From Pterois miles (lineage: Eukaryota > Chordata > Actinopteri > Perciformes > Scorpaenidae), in NCBI GenBank assembly GCA_947000775.1, contig CAMQGK010000567.1, forward strand, positions 22,102,001-22,166,000: DNA of 64,000 nt. The letters run 5' to 3'. Under the pieces are notes generated by a model, which saw only the letters and a program-made list of their open reading frames with translations, was not told the DNA's origin and ran no database searches. The first letter of the stretch is position 1, and each line of letters begins with the position of its first letter. The position numbers were made by a program, and so were the translations under genes. Positions 43,605 through 56,421 of the stretch are shown here, in pieces.

Positions 43605-43832
43605 GTTACAAGTGACATTTGTGACGTGTTTTCAGTAGTTGTGCTACATGGTTTCCATACGTTTTGCTTAGTTTACATGCTTATTTTGAACCTAACCATT
43701 ATGTTTTTCTTAAACCTAACTAAGTGGTTTTGTTGCCTAAACCTAACTGTGGCTGTCTGGACAGAAAGCAGCATACAAATAACACGCAAAAAGGCTAAAA
43801 TGCGTACTCATGACACAAAGAATGTAATGTAA
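43605..43832 (+). repeat. dispersed repeat, copy 2 (pair with 7985)
   Basis: Shares ordered text with 7985-8245: TGACATTTGTGACGTGTTTT, CTTAAACCTAACTAAGTGGT, ACAAATAACAC and TACTCATGACACAAAGAATG. The 133-codon open frame that spans it is not a gene. Confidence 0.65.
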
Positions 43833-44260
43833 TGTGCTGCTTATATGCTGTGAGAGCAGGTTGATGTGACATAGAAAGGGGAGCTAAATCTGAATGGCTC
43901 ATTGAATCACGTTTTCCGATCTCGGCAGTGCACAACAGACTGTCTGGGTAGTCTTATTTCACAGTTTGAGGGTCGGTAGGCTCTCCTGATACATTTCTAA
44001 ATGTATGAGCACAAGCACTGACAAAGTGAGCTTTTCATATGTCCCCTTTAAACTATTATAGTGCTCTGGTAACGTAGACCCACTGCAGTAGAGATCAAGT
44101 AAGGATATTTAAGATGTGGACTCTGTATAAAACACTTGAATTCTCTCGTACATGGCTCCTTTTTTTTGAGGTGTAAAAAGATCAACACTTTACTAGAAAA
44201 ACACATAGCCGCATGTCATTCAGGGTGAAGGGTTGATGAGTAGAAAATAACTGAAATGAC

Positions 44261-44809
44261 TGGTAACACTTCAATTTACAGGTTTGCGAATTTCATGGTG
44301 ATTAAGTGATAATTAGCAAGTAACCTATTTTAAATTTCTTTGGAATAACTGCCAAATTACCCCAATATTTACCTCAAAAATGACTTTATTATAAACATGA
44401 TTTAATAATTACATGCTAAAATAGCATATAACGGTTAAAATAGGGCCCTTAGGCTTGAGAAGTGGCTGCTCTTCGTCGGAGGTGGAAAACCAAAACTTCA
44501 GACACTTCTGATCGAACACAAATCTGTGTGACTTATTGTCTACACAAATGTAGCCTGGTAGCTAATGTCATGATTCAGGGAGTTTTTATAGAAATTTCAA
44601 ATATTTATTTGCTAATAAAGTAAATGAATTAAATACATTATCAGCTACTGGGAAATAGTGGAATATAATTATTAAATAATATTTTTGATAAAATCGTTTG
44701 CAATAAATTTTGAGGTAAATATTGGGGTCATTTGGCAGTAATTTCAAATAAATTTCAAATAGGTTATTTGCTAATTAACACTGCAGACCTGTAAAATGAA
44801 GTGTTACCA
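44261..44809. repeat. terminal-inverted-repeat element, GGTAACACTTC ends
   Basis: The left end TGGTAACACTTCAATTTACA and the right end TGTAAAATGAAGTGTTACCA are inverted over about 20 bp with one mismatch. Inside are two arms sharing AATATTTACCTCAAAA/TTTTGAGGTAAATATTGGGG, so the whole element is partly foldback. A partial copy is in hid1 (25255). This ends-type is known from vertebrate non-autonomous DNA transposons. Confidence 0.8.
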
Positions 44810-45075
44810 AATGTCTTTATTTAAACAGGAAAAAGTGTAAAAAAAAAATAAGATACAAGCACAGTATTGTTGAGCATAAATACTCACATAGTGTTTTGTG
44901 AACAGCAGATGTTCAGAGTCCAGATGTTCATGAAAGCAGCAGTAGAGGGCAGCATACTCTGACTGTTAGCTGGACCGTATCCCTCGCAGTCCGCATCTCA
45001 TAACGGCTGGGGAATTCTACAACAGGGTCATAACGTGTGGGCTACGTAGAAGATATTTATCTTTAATCTGTTTTC

Positions 45076-45103
<28 letters not shown>
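45076..45103 (+). repeat. (CA)n microsatellite
   Basis: An uninterrupted CA run of about 28 bp. Confidence 0.95.
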
Positions 45104-45106
<3 letters not shown>

Positions 45107-45539
45107 TTACTGTCCTTTCCGGGCAGCACGTAGATATGAAGGTGGGCGGTGATGAATGGCTCATATCAGTTGAGTGGAGAGGCAGGAGAGAGTTAAATGA
45201 ACTGTCCTTGTTCTGGGGTCTATGTATGCGCATACATTGTTATATTTTTACCGTGGCCAGCGAAAAAAATCTGGGTTAGTCTTTGGTTTCCTTTTCTTTT
45301 TTGTCCTCTCTCTTCTGAGATTCCCATCTCTCCTCAAAGGCAAAAGCACAGTGAACATCAGCTGCATGCAACAAACACAGACAGGCAGACAAACTACTGT
45401 ATGTTTTAGATTTATCAGTGTCTGGTTCACCTTCAGCTCCCAGACTTAGAGAGCAAAACTGGTCACAGGACAGTCCTTCAAGTGGGTAGCTTTGGTATAT
45501 TCAAAATATGAATAAAGGGGCTCAAGGAACATGAGAAAA

Positions 45540-45880
45540 GTGAGCTGAAGCTGACCTGGTCACCCTTGCCTCTCTTTGCCATACTTTGGCTGAAACATAT
45601 TTGGGCAGCTGTTGCCAGCATGAGATGGCGATTGGGTTGGCATCGAGTTTACCGCTTCCTCTCGCCAGCCAACGCAAACATCTGCTTTGCCTCCCCACCA
45701 CTATTTCGCGCCAACATCAAACAACAAAGCTCGCCTGCTCCGCTGCCCCCACGGCCATCCGAAGAATTAATGACCCACCGAGCACATTAGCGGTGCCCTA
45801 TTGCCCCGGCCCGGTTGGAGCGGGGAACGGGGAACGAAGTGGCAGGCGAACAAGGAGAGGGAAGGGTTAGTGAGTCGGGA
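45540..45880. other. non-repetitive GC-richer stretch without recognised exon
   Basis: This segment is richer in GC than its surroundings (GCTTCCTCTCGCCAGCCAAC, GCCCCGGCCCGGTTGGAGCG) and free of recognised repeats. Overlapping frames are open but no protein family is seen and no splice pair with a gene was found. It may be conserved regulatory DNA or the remnant of an unrecognised exon. Confidence 0.3.
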
Positions 45881-46139
45881 TGATGAAGTACTTCACAGGT
45901 CAGGAATTAAGATGGATAGATGTTCAGTTGATATTGGGCTGTTTACTACATTTGTGCAAGTCTTTTTTTCGTCCTTTTGCAGCCATGTTGACAGATTAAA
46001 CAAGTACTGGATTAGAGGATTTCATACAGTATTATTAGAAATTCTGGATGTGTGATAAAGGTTTTGTGTTTTCAGTAAAAGTACAGTATTTATGTTTGAC
46101 AGTAGCAGCAGAGCAAGCCAGCTGACTTAAAGGATAGAG

Positions 46140-47955
46140 GCTGTTAAAGGAGCAGTGTGCAACATTTAGGGGGATCTATTGGCTTTCTTTGGTGTATAAT
46201 CGCCAGAAAATGAGAAAAAGAAAAAGAAATTAAGAAAAAGAGTTTTTGTTACCTTAAAATGAGCTGTTTATATCTGCATACAGAGCGGGTCCCTTCTGCA
46301 CAGAGCCAGCCGCCATGTTTGTTCAGTAGCCCAGAATGGACAAAGCTCTGTGTTAACTTTTCGACAATTTGCCGACCTTGAGACCTCAAAAATAGGGAGG
46401 ATTTCAAAACCAAAGCGGTGATCTGGGGGAGTTTTAGAGACTGTTTCCTGCACTCTGACTTTTAAAGAATGGAAATTGCAAAACAATACGTACACTGCAA
46501 CAGCATGTTTGGTTATATAGGCGTACTTTTAATTTTACTTTTAATCCCCAGGAAAGGAAATTCGCCCCTCTGGCGTGAAATAGCTAATATTCAGTAGTTT
46601 TCATTCATTTGTTGCCCCTACTTTTAAGGATTCCTTTCTCTTAGTTTTTGCCATTTCCCTCTCTGTCTCTCACTCACTGAAGGCCCTTTCGGACACAACA
46701 TGACAATGGCACCACTGCGCTCTAAAACCTGTTATTTCTAGAGGCTTGCAGCTCTCCTCCATCGGAAAAAGACACTTGGTTTATCTCTATTGCCATGTGG
46801 ATGGAAATAGTAGGCTTTATACACTGTACAGTGCCAGAAACAGGTTGAGATAACAAAAACCCCAAGAAAGGTGCAACAAATCAGGAGAAATGCGGAAGAA
46901 TTGTGACCCTGGAAGGAAACCAGGAGAGGGTGATGAAAACTGGAGTCTCCCAGGAAAATCACAAGGGTTGGCAAGTATCAGCGCCGGAAGTAGCCACATA
47001 ACCTCAACCTGAACTGAAGCTTTTATTTACGCTTCAGGTCTGTTTTTCGTATTTGTATGTATATTCGACAATAAATGTATAAACTTGGGGTTGATATCCA
47101 GTAAAAAAATCACTGAATAATATATTTATCCACATTTTGCAATCAGTGGCGTGTGCTGTGGATCTTTATCCAATCAAAATGAACCATTGTGTAGCCTGAT
47201 TTAAATGAAAGTGATCTGACGTCCAGCTACAGTTTCATAGTGAACCGAAAATCTTTTTACTTTCCTCAACTGGTGGGCCAGGCGCATCGTCCGGGGCACC
47301 GTGACCGGGGTCTATGTGGACAGGTCCCACCGTTAGCTTTACAGCACCCCTCAGTTGGACCTCACAGCCGCCCGTGGCCGTTGAGTTCTCGCTGCACAGT
47401 ACGCTCTCCCTCCCTGTGGAGAGGGACGGGATTCCCGGCGCAAGTGGTCTGCAGCATTGTCAGCACCCCATAACCATACAATGATTAGGATTGAATTGTT
47501 TACTAGAGCACCAATTTCTTCATGGATCTAGCCTCATAATTTTGCTCTCAAAGTGCTCCAGGTTGATGCATTTAATGTAATATGTTAAAAATTTTCTTCT
47601 GGGGGTGCACCACACTAGTCGCTCAAAATCCTGTAGAAAGCACTGTATTATGTCATCCAAAGCAGCTGGTCTATTTGACATGGTGCTTGAAGTTCTTTTT
47701 ACTGAAAATATAGTGTAAAAATACATTAAAATGATGGACCTACTGTCCGTGTGAATGTGCGATTTCCACTGTTCATCACACATTCATTGCCCTTGGCTCT
47801 CTGCTGTTCCACTCCCTCACAGTTGAAATACAACAGCTGCCTCTAGATGCACGTCAGCCACTGTAGTTCTCCTACATGCTTGGCACATGGTAGAAATTAC
47901 AATTTGCAACCTCACCACTAGATGTCACTAAATTATACAAATTGCTCCTTTAACC
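46140..47955 (+). repeat. dispersed repeat, GTGTGTAAC family, split by other sequence
   Basis: The 5' part (46145-46470: GGAGCAGTGTGCAACATTTA, TCGCCAGAAAATGAG, CCGCCATGTTTGTTCAGTAG) and the 3' part (47835-47955: CACTGTAGTTCTCCTACATG, TTGCAACCTCACCACTAGAT, ATTGCTCCTTTAA) are separated by about 1.35 kb. The gap includes another repeat at 46780-46990 (reverse) and some GC-rich text near 47280-47450. Confidence 0.6.
46780..46990 (-). repeat. dispersed repeat paired with 57865-57990
   Basis: On the minus strand it reads CCAACCCTTGTGATTTTCCT, GGGAGACTCCAGTTTTCATC and ATCTCAACCTGTTTCTGGCA, matching 57865-57990 on the plus strand. Confidence 0.7.
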
Positions 47956-47999
47956 TAGTGACAGAGCAAGCCAGTTGACTCACATTGAAGACAGGTTGT

Positions 48000-50700
48000 T
48001 AAAGCACTAAATGTATGGCTATGAAGGCACAGCACTCAGACTAAAATGACCTGCTCATGAGTCAAAACAAAAACAGAAGAGGATGTTCTTCCTTATCCAC
48101 AAACTGGCCCATGCTGCTCCTGTTAGTGCTCACTCGTTCCCCAACTGTTGCTGTCAGGGTGCTGAGAGGAGGACTGGGTTATCTCACTGACTGTAGCCTA
48201 AACATGCAGCTGAGAAACAGTCAGCGTTTCCTAAGAAAAAGAAAGCAAACACTCTCTATAGAGCTGTCTGCAGTTTTAAAGGTCTGAACAGACTGAACAG
48301 AAAATTAAGATAACCGACAGGCTCGGCATGCTTGGGGTCAGTGTCTCCGGTTCCACTTTATGGCCTCCCTATTCAATTTCACACAATGCGCTCCAGAGAC
48401 AATGTACAGTAGACTGTTTTCATTGCACTGCGAAGTTACAGTCAAGGCCCCGATCAATCATAATAAATGTTCACCCCAGTACACAGAAAGAAAGGCTGTG
48501 AGCCTCTTTTCGTCCCACATGCAGCCCACAACTGTTCCTCCTTTTATGGCTGCTTGTGAGAATATTCACACACCCTGCCTTGTATTTGTAAAACGTGATG
48601 TTTACGTGGTTTAGCTTTGCCCTGCTCAGCTGTCAACACTCAGGCTTTCAATGCGGAGAGTGCCGGAGAGAAGATGTGCAATAGTTTAGAGAGAGTCGTG
48701 CTAAGTGGGACTGTTTAGGGTTGGCTGGGTAGAGCATGCACTCAGCGCACCACCATATAGACCGCTGATTTCTAAATGGGCCCTATTAACTGAATGGGAA
48801 TAGGCTGCACTCAGGCCTGTGTTGTTAGCTCAGAGAGGACAGGCTGCATGGCTCACGCAGCCTGGTGTCGTCTCCACACGGCTGACCTGCCACACAGGCA
48901 TGTTTCATCGCCGGAGGACTGATATGGCGCCGCTCACAGCCACCGAGGTGCAATTTGTTGCATTTTGGACTATAACTGTCAGGAAGAGATATACCCTCAC
49001 TTAAATAGCCGCCCATAATCTGCCCCTCTCCCTGTATTATCCTAATTGAACCCACGGGCGGCCAACGCCATCAATAGCTGAGCTCATCTGCAAATTAATA
49101 AAACATGGGCCCTCACCAAATCTATGCTTGGGATGAAGCTACTCAGACACACTAAAGGACTGAGTGTTTGTGATTTCCAAAAGAAATGGAGGCACAATGA
49201 AATCATTTTGTTTTTCAGCAGTGATGAGTTCTTATGGCTCCCGCGGTCCCAACAAGATCCTTCCTCCTTCCTTTTTGTAATGGAGATGCTTATTAAAACC
49301 ATCAAAAGCCACTTACCCAAACATACTCCTGCAATCTACGTTGTAACGCAGTGATGTTTGGCCACAGGGCGCTGAGGTGCAACAGGTGATTGGCGAGCAG
49401 GATGTTTTGTTTTTTCCTCACTGCTGACTATTGTGAAGCCGTGTACTCCTCGGTCAGGACTTAGACACGCTGGCACCATCAACAAGTGCCACATCAGCAC
49501 AAGTACAGGGGGGCTTTTGACTTTGTGTTTATTTTGACTGTGTGGACTGACGCCCAGCGTGATGTGGGAGTCGATGAGAGAGGTGGTCATCATAATAAGC
49601 CTAGATCTTAATAACAACAAATCCTGGAGGACACTAAAAAAGCAGCCAGAGGTTATTAAAGACATCTATCATGTCTGTTGGGCTAGTTGTCACTCAGTCA
49701 CCATCCCTTCCTCCTCCTCCTCTTGCCATTGATGATCGCTCCTCTGTTAAACATGAAACCAAGGCCATGGTGACCAAGCTCTCTCCTTCTCTTTTCTTCT
49801 CCCACATGGCTTTCACTCGTTTTGTTTTCAGACATATAAAAAACCCAAGGCAGACTTACAAAGACTGCAGCCTCCTACTGTTCCTCCAAAAGGAAGGCCA
49901 AGACCAGAGTGGCATCACACTCGGAGGGAAGACGGGACTCCTCCAATATCAACACAACGTACCTGGCCTTGAGTGCACCTCAAAGCTTTTGGTCTGCTCA
50001 TGGGGCTTATTTTACAGCGCAGTCAGTGTGCACTGATGAAAAAAAACAAACAAAAAAAATGGTCGGGACATAAAGAAAGGAATGCTGTAAAAGTTGGACG
50101 GCCGTGACAACTTGATGAGCCATCAAGATCAACTGTGAACAACCCAGAAACACAGAGAGAAAAGGCTGACATCACAGAGCTCTGGTATATGGAGTCATGG
50201 ATAATATGGACAAAATAGAAAAACAAACCGACTCTCCAAAGAAAACAGTGAGTAATCCTTGGACAGAGTATTGTTTGGGCATGCACATGATTGTTGAAAC
50301 ACCTCGATGCCACAGCGAATGATGGTACTTGTCTATGCTGGACCATTTACAAAGTGGGGGGTGTAAAAACATGAGTAATCATCAAACCAGAAGTTCCCAT
50401 GAACAATATACACAAAGACGAGCCTTTCCATCCACAGAGCCTTGATGGTTGAGCTTTAATAGCGCATACACACACAAAAAAAGGAAAATAATCAAACATT
50501 TCAGAGCGATTCTCATTTCTTCAGAAGACACAGGCTCCTAAAGGCATCATGTACAATATGCCACAAAAAGACTGTTGGATTTGTAAGTGATAAGTTGAAA
50601 TAAGTGCATTTACACAAATGCTGTGGTTATGTACAGTATAACTTTACTGGCACTGTGAGTGTTTGTGTTTTATAAGACTTTATTCTAGTAGCTTTCAAAG
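48000..50700. other. gene-poor stretch, no coding exon recognised
   Basis: Short open frames here do not match any family I recognise and lack consistent splice partners. Much of the sequence is not obviously repetitive (for example 49020-49340 and 49540-49760), so conserved non-coding elements are possible. A T/A-rich run of AAAACAAAC text lies at 50040. Confidence 0.4.
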
Positions 50701-50714
50701 TAAAATATGGCACC

Positions 50715-51700
50715 TTTAAAGGAACAGTGTGTAACATTTCAGGGGATCTATTAGCAGAAATGGAATATATTATTCATGACTATGCTTTCTTTGGTATATA
50801 AACATCTGAAACTAAGAGTCATTGTGTTTTTGTTAGCTTAGAATGAGCTCCATATATTCTCATATCTCCTCAAGGAGTCCATCCATGGATGTATTAAGAG
50901 AACTGGATCCAGCATTGGAGGCGGGGCCTCGTTCATTCCCATGAAAGTTGCTCAGTGGCGCATGACGCCAAAATGACTCAACTTCCGTCTGGAAAAGTAT
51001 GTTGGGCCTTTGTGCGCATGTCCAATATGCACCGTAGCATCCGCTCGATCGCATGACTCCGTCACGGGACCCCAACGCCACGGCTTGTGCCGTCCTCACG
51101 GTCTGGGTTTCCGTAGACATAAACAGGGTAAGAATAACTCGTTTCGGGTATTAATGCGTTTTACAAATTTTAGGACCTGAATGATTTAAATAAGGGCTAT
51201 TAGACTATTTGTACTGAGGAGTTAGTTAACCTAAAAAAAAAAAAAAAAAAAAAAGATCCACTGAGTTACAGACATCTCTTTCCAAATACAAGTCTATGGG
51301 AAAAAGTTGTCTGGCCACTACGAACATTGGGATTGATGATCGGCGCTCTTCCTGGGGGCTTGAGTCCGCCATGTTGCTCCACCATGTTTCTGCAGTAGCC
51401 TAGATGGACAAACCAAACACTGGTTCTAGAGAGAGTCTTTCATGTTTTTACATTACCTGAAGGCCACCGTAGTTCTCCAACAAGCTGCACCACCATCTGC
51501 CATCTGACTGTTGTTGCTCCTAAAGTAGTATTATTATGGTAAAGATGGCCACTGAGCGAGGCTGACAGTGCTTCCACTGCTTTGCACTCGGCAGTTCACG
51601 TTACCGCAGTCTTAGAAAGGGAGGAGTGAGCGGAGGGGAGCTCAGTTGGTTGCAATCTGCAACCACGCCACTAGATGCAGCCAAAACCTTCACAATGTCC
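50715..51700 (+). repeat. dispersed repeat, GTGTGTAAC family, long copy
   Basis: Begins CTTTAAAGGAACAGTGTGTA and includes GGGGATCTATTAGCAGAAAT and GAATATATTATTCATGACT, then an internal insertion, then GCCATGTTGCTCCACCATGT, CTGAAGGCCACCGTAGTTCT and ACCACGCCACTAGATGCAGC. An A-tract of 22 at 51233-51254 lies in the inserted part. Confidence 0.65.
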
Positions 51701-52599
51701 AACTGTTTGAAGTTTGAAAAAAATAACCCTGATGATATCCTGCTTGAATTTGATCATTTAAAAATACAAAAAAAATGTCTCTTGTGAATCCCCCATGATT
51801 ATAGAAGTGCAATAGAAAATAGCTAGAATACCACTTTAAAGGTGCTCTATACAATATCCAGAGCATCAGTATAGCAGCAAACTATTTGCTATGTAAATCC
51901 TGGGCCAGACCAGCCACGTCAGGAGCGCATGGCGGCTGCGTTACCTGTTGTTCTTTATTTTGGCGGCCATGTTAACGGGTTAGAGCAGCCACACTGCTGG
52001 TTCACAACAGCAGCAACAGACAGTGGAAGTGATCATTCGACTGTATATTGACATCATATCAGAAACATCACTACAGTTTTGATGTCTTGTAGATTGTAGA
52101 TTAGTCCTACATATTACCACGTTTCTTGACCTTTCTCTGTCTAAAATAAATAGAAATGACATTTCTAATGAAATGAAATGGCCATTATGAAAGTCAAACT
52201 CTATGTAGAAAGAGCAGCAGCAGCAGAAATGCTGAAGAAACTTAACTGACATGCAGCTGGTGTGAACAAGGGATGCATAAATCACATAGCCGTGAGGTAA
52301 TGCAGCCTCCACTCACTGTTCACGCAGCTGGTCTGGCCTAAGCATTAAGATATAGAGGAGTAATGTCTACCTTACATTGTCCGTCTGTGTGTGTTGCAAT
52401 CAGAGCTTCTCTCATACGGCGGTTATAGCTGATAATGGCATCATCGCTTAAGCATATAGCACCCATGCTCTGGTCCCCCACCCAAAGGTTAACACTGTTA
52501 GCTCTGTTAGCTGCAAGTCACTGGCTCAGCTGTCGCCATGTTGAGAGCCACGTGGAGGCAATAGAAATACTCCCAATCTTGCACTTAGCACCTTTAACG

Positions 52600-53090
52600 T
52601 AACAGTTCGACATCTTAGAAAGCACACTTATTTGCTTTTTGGTGGTGAGTTTGATGAGAAATATACCACTCTCACGTTTGCCTGTAAAATATAAGGCTAC
52701 AGCCAGCAGCCTGTTAGCTTAGCTTAGCATAAAGACTGGAGACAGGGGGAAACAGTTAGCCTGTCTCTGTCCAACCGTGACAAAATCTGCCTCCCAGTAC
52801 CTGTAAATCTCTCACTTTATATCTCGTTTGTTTAATACCTATAAAAACTTTGCCATTTTACGGTGAGGTTATGTGCCAGACTATGTCTTGGCTGGGACCG
52901 GTAACTCTCTGGAGCTGTTTGCCTGGCAACTGCTCAGAGCCAAGAAACAGTTCATTCAACAATTCGTAAAACAGCAGGTTGAACTGACATTTTTATGTTT
53001 CATTTTCTGTTATAGATTAAACAAAAATATTATTTAGAGAGCTTAAGAGATGCTGGTAGGCAGAGCCAGGCTTGTTTCCCCCATGTGCTA
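52600..53090. repeat. dispersed repeat, AGCTTAGCATAAAGACTGGA type
   Basis: Contains GCCAGCAGCCTGTTAGCTTA, CATAAAGACTGGAGACAGGG and AGATTAAACAAAAATATTAT with GCTTAAGAGATGCTGGTAG. A related segment, with the same blocks plus AAGCTAACCAGCTGCTGGC, is at 61260-61560. A common fish repeat, class not assigned. Confidence 0.65.
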
Positions 53091-53636
53091 TCTAATACTC
53101 CATAGTTACTTTGCCTGAAAGGAAATTATGTGATATGATGACAGGATGCATTGTTGGAGCTGAGACTGTGCGAGGCTGGATGAAGTAGTTTGACCACCTA
53201 CATTAAAATACTCCCTACAGCTTTGTGCATTAATATTTTACCTCTCTTTGAGTGCTGTTATTTTTGATACCTGAGGAGCAGATTTTACTGCTGATATTTA
53301 ACTTCTTTAGTCATCTGCATTGTCACTGCAAATGTCATTTTAGGGCCGAATTGGGGTCTGGAAACAATGCCAAAAAAGGAACCTAACACACATTTATTTC
53401 ACCAACAAAGTGTGGCCTCCTTAGCAGTATCGCGTTATTGGGCTGTCTGCTTCTATTTAATGATTTACTCCCTCCAAACTTCAGTGGAAATATAATATTT
53501 TAGATCCTTTTGAATGTCTTGTGTAGTGCAGCACAGCATAATGTCGACTTTCATTACCAGAATGGGACTTTTTGAAAGAGTAAACCTTGGAGTTTACCCA
53601 GACAGCCTTGTTGAAATTTGCTGTGTTGATTAACTT

Positions 53637-53656
53637 CTTTTTTTTTTTTTTTTTTA
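53637..53656 (+). repeat. poly-T tract
   Basis: A T run of about 18-20 interrupted once; low-complexity sequence. Confidence 0.9.
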
Positions 53657-53659
53657 AAA

Positions 53660-54550
53660 GAAGTCACTCACTGTCATTGTCACTAGCCATAAAAAGTGGA
53701 GCCCAGAGGACATTAAGTGGAGGATTTATGGCCACCATATATTTGAGTGGAGGGCTGCTAAACCTTGTGAAGTCTCTCTTGGCGCTGTAAGGTTTTGCTT
53801 TCTCTGTCTCGCTCTGTTGGTTTTTTTCCCTGTTGCTTCAGAGTGCCTACAATTTCCCTCTCTTTATTTTCATTGGCATTTAAAGAGCTCGGCGCTCTGT
53901 TGAATGTACTCATTCAATGGTGAGCTTTTCAACACACACGCATGCACACACACAAAGAAAGCAGCCGCGAAACATGCAGGGAGAGTAGACCCTGACTCTG
54001 CTGCTCAATGCCACAGGATGCTGGAACCCAGCAAGTTTCAAACGTACACCAGGTCTGAAAGCATTTCTCTCCATCTCTACTCGTCATTGTTGGGGGGCAT
54101 TAATTGATTGGCTTGATTTCTATTCCTTTTTGTGAAGTGGCTTTAGTCCTGGCTTTATGAAGGTTGCTGAAATCCATTCAGACCATTCTCTTTGCCTGGT
54201 GGAGCACAGCACAGCGGTGGAGCAGCCGCTGTCTCCACCTTTATTGGTGGAAATCACCCTTGCACATTTTAATCTGCCGTCTCCCGGGGTCTCATAACAC
54301 TTTTATAGCTTTATATGTCTCATCAGGTTTTATATTCTGGGATCATACAAAAAAATGACTTTCCTTTTTTTTTACTCTTTTGGTCTCCTTTTCGGCTTTT
54401 CAGTCACTCTAATGACAGCAATGACTACAGTAACGTTAACTATGTAAGCTATGTGGTTGCCTTCCTGATGCTGATGACTATGGAGCCTCTGTGTTAATAT
54501 TTTATTACCTTCTTAAAGCATAAGCACAATGTAACCCTCAGCTACAACTG
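53660..54550. other. non-repetitive stretch, candidate conserved non-coding
   Basis: No recognised repeat or coding exon. The block near 54110-54310 (GAAGTGGCTTTAGTCCTGGC, CTTTATTGGTGGAAATCACC) is even in composition and unlike its repeat-filled surroundings. Enhancer content is only a guess. Confidence 0.3.
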
Positions 54551-54832
54551 TTTTTTTTAAACTACAGTAACTGCCTATAACACAATGACCAAATAAAGAG
54601 TTGACCAAGTTAAAAAATCTACTGTAATTTAGAGACTCTTTCATCATGTTCTTTATTTATTGTGAAAAGCATCCCGATTGACACCAGTGATAAAAAATGA
54701 CTAGATGTGCATTTAGGTCATGCATATTGATCTGATGAGACTGTGTCAGTGTAACGTTAGATTCTTAATAAGCTAATGGCTAGCTAGCAAATCATAGCTT
54801 TAGCTTAGAGGTAAGAATAAAAGTGGCATGAC

Positions 54833-55985
54833 TCTGGTCTGAAAACTGAAGCCAGTGCAGAAGTGCCTTAAATTTGCATTCTTCCTAATGGCCAGCAGGG
54901 GGCGACTCCTGGTTGCAAAAACTGGTCAGTTTGTATTGTTGATGAGAAAATGAGCCTACTTCTCATTTGATTTATTACCTCAGTAAACACTGTAAACATG
55001 AGTTTATGGTCTCAATCACTAGTTTCAAGTCTTCTTCAATACAGCATGATGCTCATTTAGTAAATTATGGTTATTTTCCATTTAGAGTCAAATAGACCAT
55101 AAAGCAGGATATGCTTTAGGATGTGGCTACCTTGTGATTGTGACACGTCGCTACCACGGCGTTATCCGGTCTAGAAGTTGTCCATGTTTTCTTCTTTCTT
55201 CTTCTTTCAATTTTAACTCTTTCACAGTGTGTTTTCACTTCACTCACTCACTCACTTACTCACTCAGTCATTGTCAACCTCTTATCTGGGGTCTGGTCGT
55301 GGGGGCCACAGCTCCAGCAGGGGACCCCAAACTTCCCTTTCCCGGGCCACATTAACCAGCTCTGACTGGGGGATCCCGAGGCGTTCCCAGGCCAGTGTGG
55401 AGATACAATCTTTCCACCTAGTCCTGGGTCTTGGCTGTGGCCTCCTCCTAGCTGGTCGTGCCTGGAACACCTCCCTAGGGACGCGCCCAGAGGGCATCCT
55501 TACCAGATGCCCGAACCTCCTAAACTGGCTACTTTCAGCACAAAGGAACAGCATCTCTACTCTGAGTCCCTCACAGATGGCTGAGCTTCTCGCCCAACCT
55601 CTAAGGGAGACGCCAGCCACCCTCCTGAGAAAACCCATTTCAGCCTCTTGTATCTAGTTCTTTGCCTTCCAGCTCAGCTCTCTTCAGGTCTCAAGCAAAT
55701 GCAATACCTCCCCTGCTGCCCTGATTCTCAGGCCAATCTCACATCCCAATGTCCCCTCACTTTATTTTTGAAAGGTTCATGACAGTTAATTTTAACCTTT
55801 TTGATTCCTTGAAAATGTCTTATTCAGCTTGCAGTTATACCTAACTCAACCCTCTCATGTCACTTGTGGTTGTAAAAAAAAAAAGGTGGTGACGATCAAG
55901 ATGCCAAAATTGAGGCTTCAAAGCGGTAGTCCCCAAACCAATGGGTGACACATGGTGACTACATCCACTTCTTATATACAGTCTG
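54833..55985 (+). repeat. dispersed repeat family A, copy 4 (interrupted by a LINE)
   Basis: Begins GGTCTGAAAACTGAAGCCAG and includes TAATGGCCAGCAGGGGGCGA, TTTCAAGTCTTCTTCAATAC, and the end TCCACTTCTTATATACAGTC. A minus-strand LINE fragment occupies about 55243-55767, between GTGTGTTTTCACTTCA and GGTTCATGACAGTTAATTTT. Confidence 0.85.
55243..55767 (-). mobile_element. LINE (non-LTR) 3' fragment, reverse transcriptase C-terminus
   Basis: On the minus strand a frame at 55638-55282 encodes a basic, Trp-rich tail (RRFGHLVRMPSGRVPREVFQ, RRPQPRPRTRWKD, LAWERLGIPQSEL, EREVWGPLLEL) typical of the C-terminal end of a teleost LINE ORF2. Its stop is followed by a short 3' UTR and a TGAGTGAG tandem tail (plus-strand CACTCACTCACTTACTCACT). 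The polymerase domain is missing, as expected for 5' truncation at insertion. The LINE clade was not assigned. Confidence 0.8.
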
Positions 55986-56380
55986 TCATGCACGTTGATC
56001 TGACGACATAGGGCCAGCATGCTGTTAGATTCCTAGATAGCTAACGTTGGCTAGCTAGCAAATCGTAGCTTTAGCTTATCAATCTAGAGCTTAAATGGTC
56101 ACATTGGTGTGGCTTTTAAGCCCTTGAAACTCCATCAGCTTTCTCCAACAAGAAAATGCTGAACCTGAGCCTCCTTTTGTCACTGAGCACTTGGATTGAC
56201 ACTGTAGTGAATTTATCAGTTTTATTTTGTTTTTTTCTCCACGCTAACTGGCAACTTGACCGCTGATGACACAGTATTACATGATACCAACGTCATATGT
56301 AAGAAGTTTTTTTTATAAATATAATCTTTAAGAGTTTAGATATTTCCAGCCAAATGAATGAACATATGAGCCTTGAATGC

Positions 56381-56382
<2 letters not shown>

Positions 56383-56420
<38 letters not shown>
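56383..56420 (+). repeat. (GT)n microsatellite
   Basis: A perfect GT run of about 38 bp. Confidence 0.95.

Positions 56421-56421
<1 letters not shown>

Noticed and set aside
55229..55657. 142-codon plus-strand open frame
   Set aside because: It is the complement of the LINE ORF2 tail, which reads better on the minus strand.
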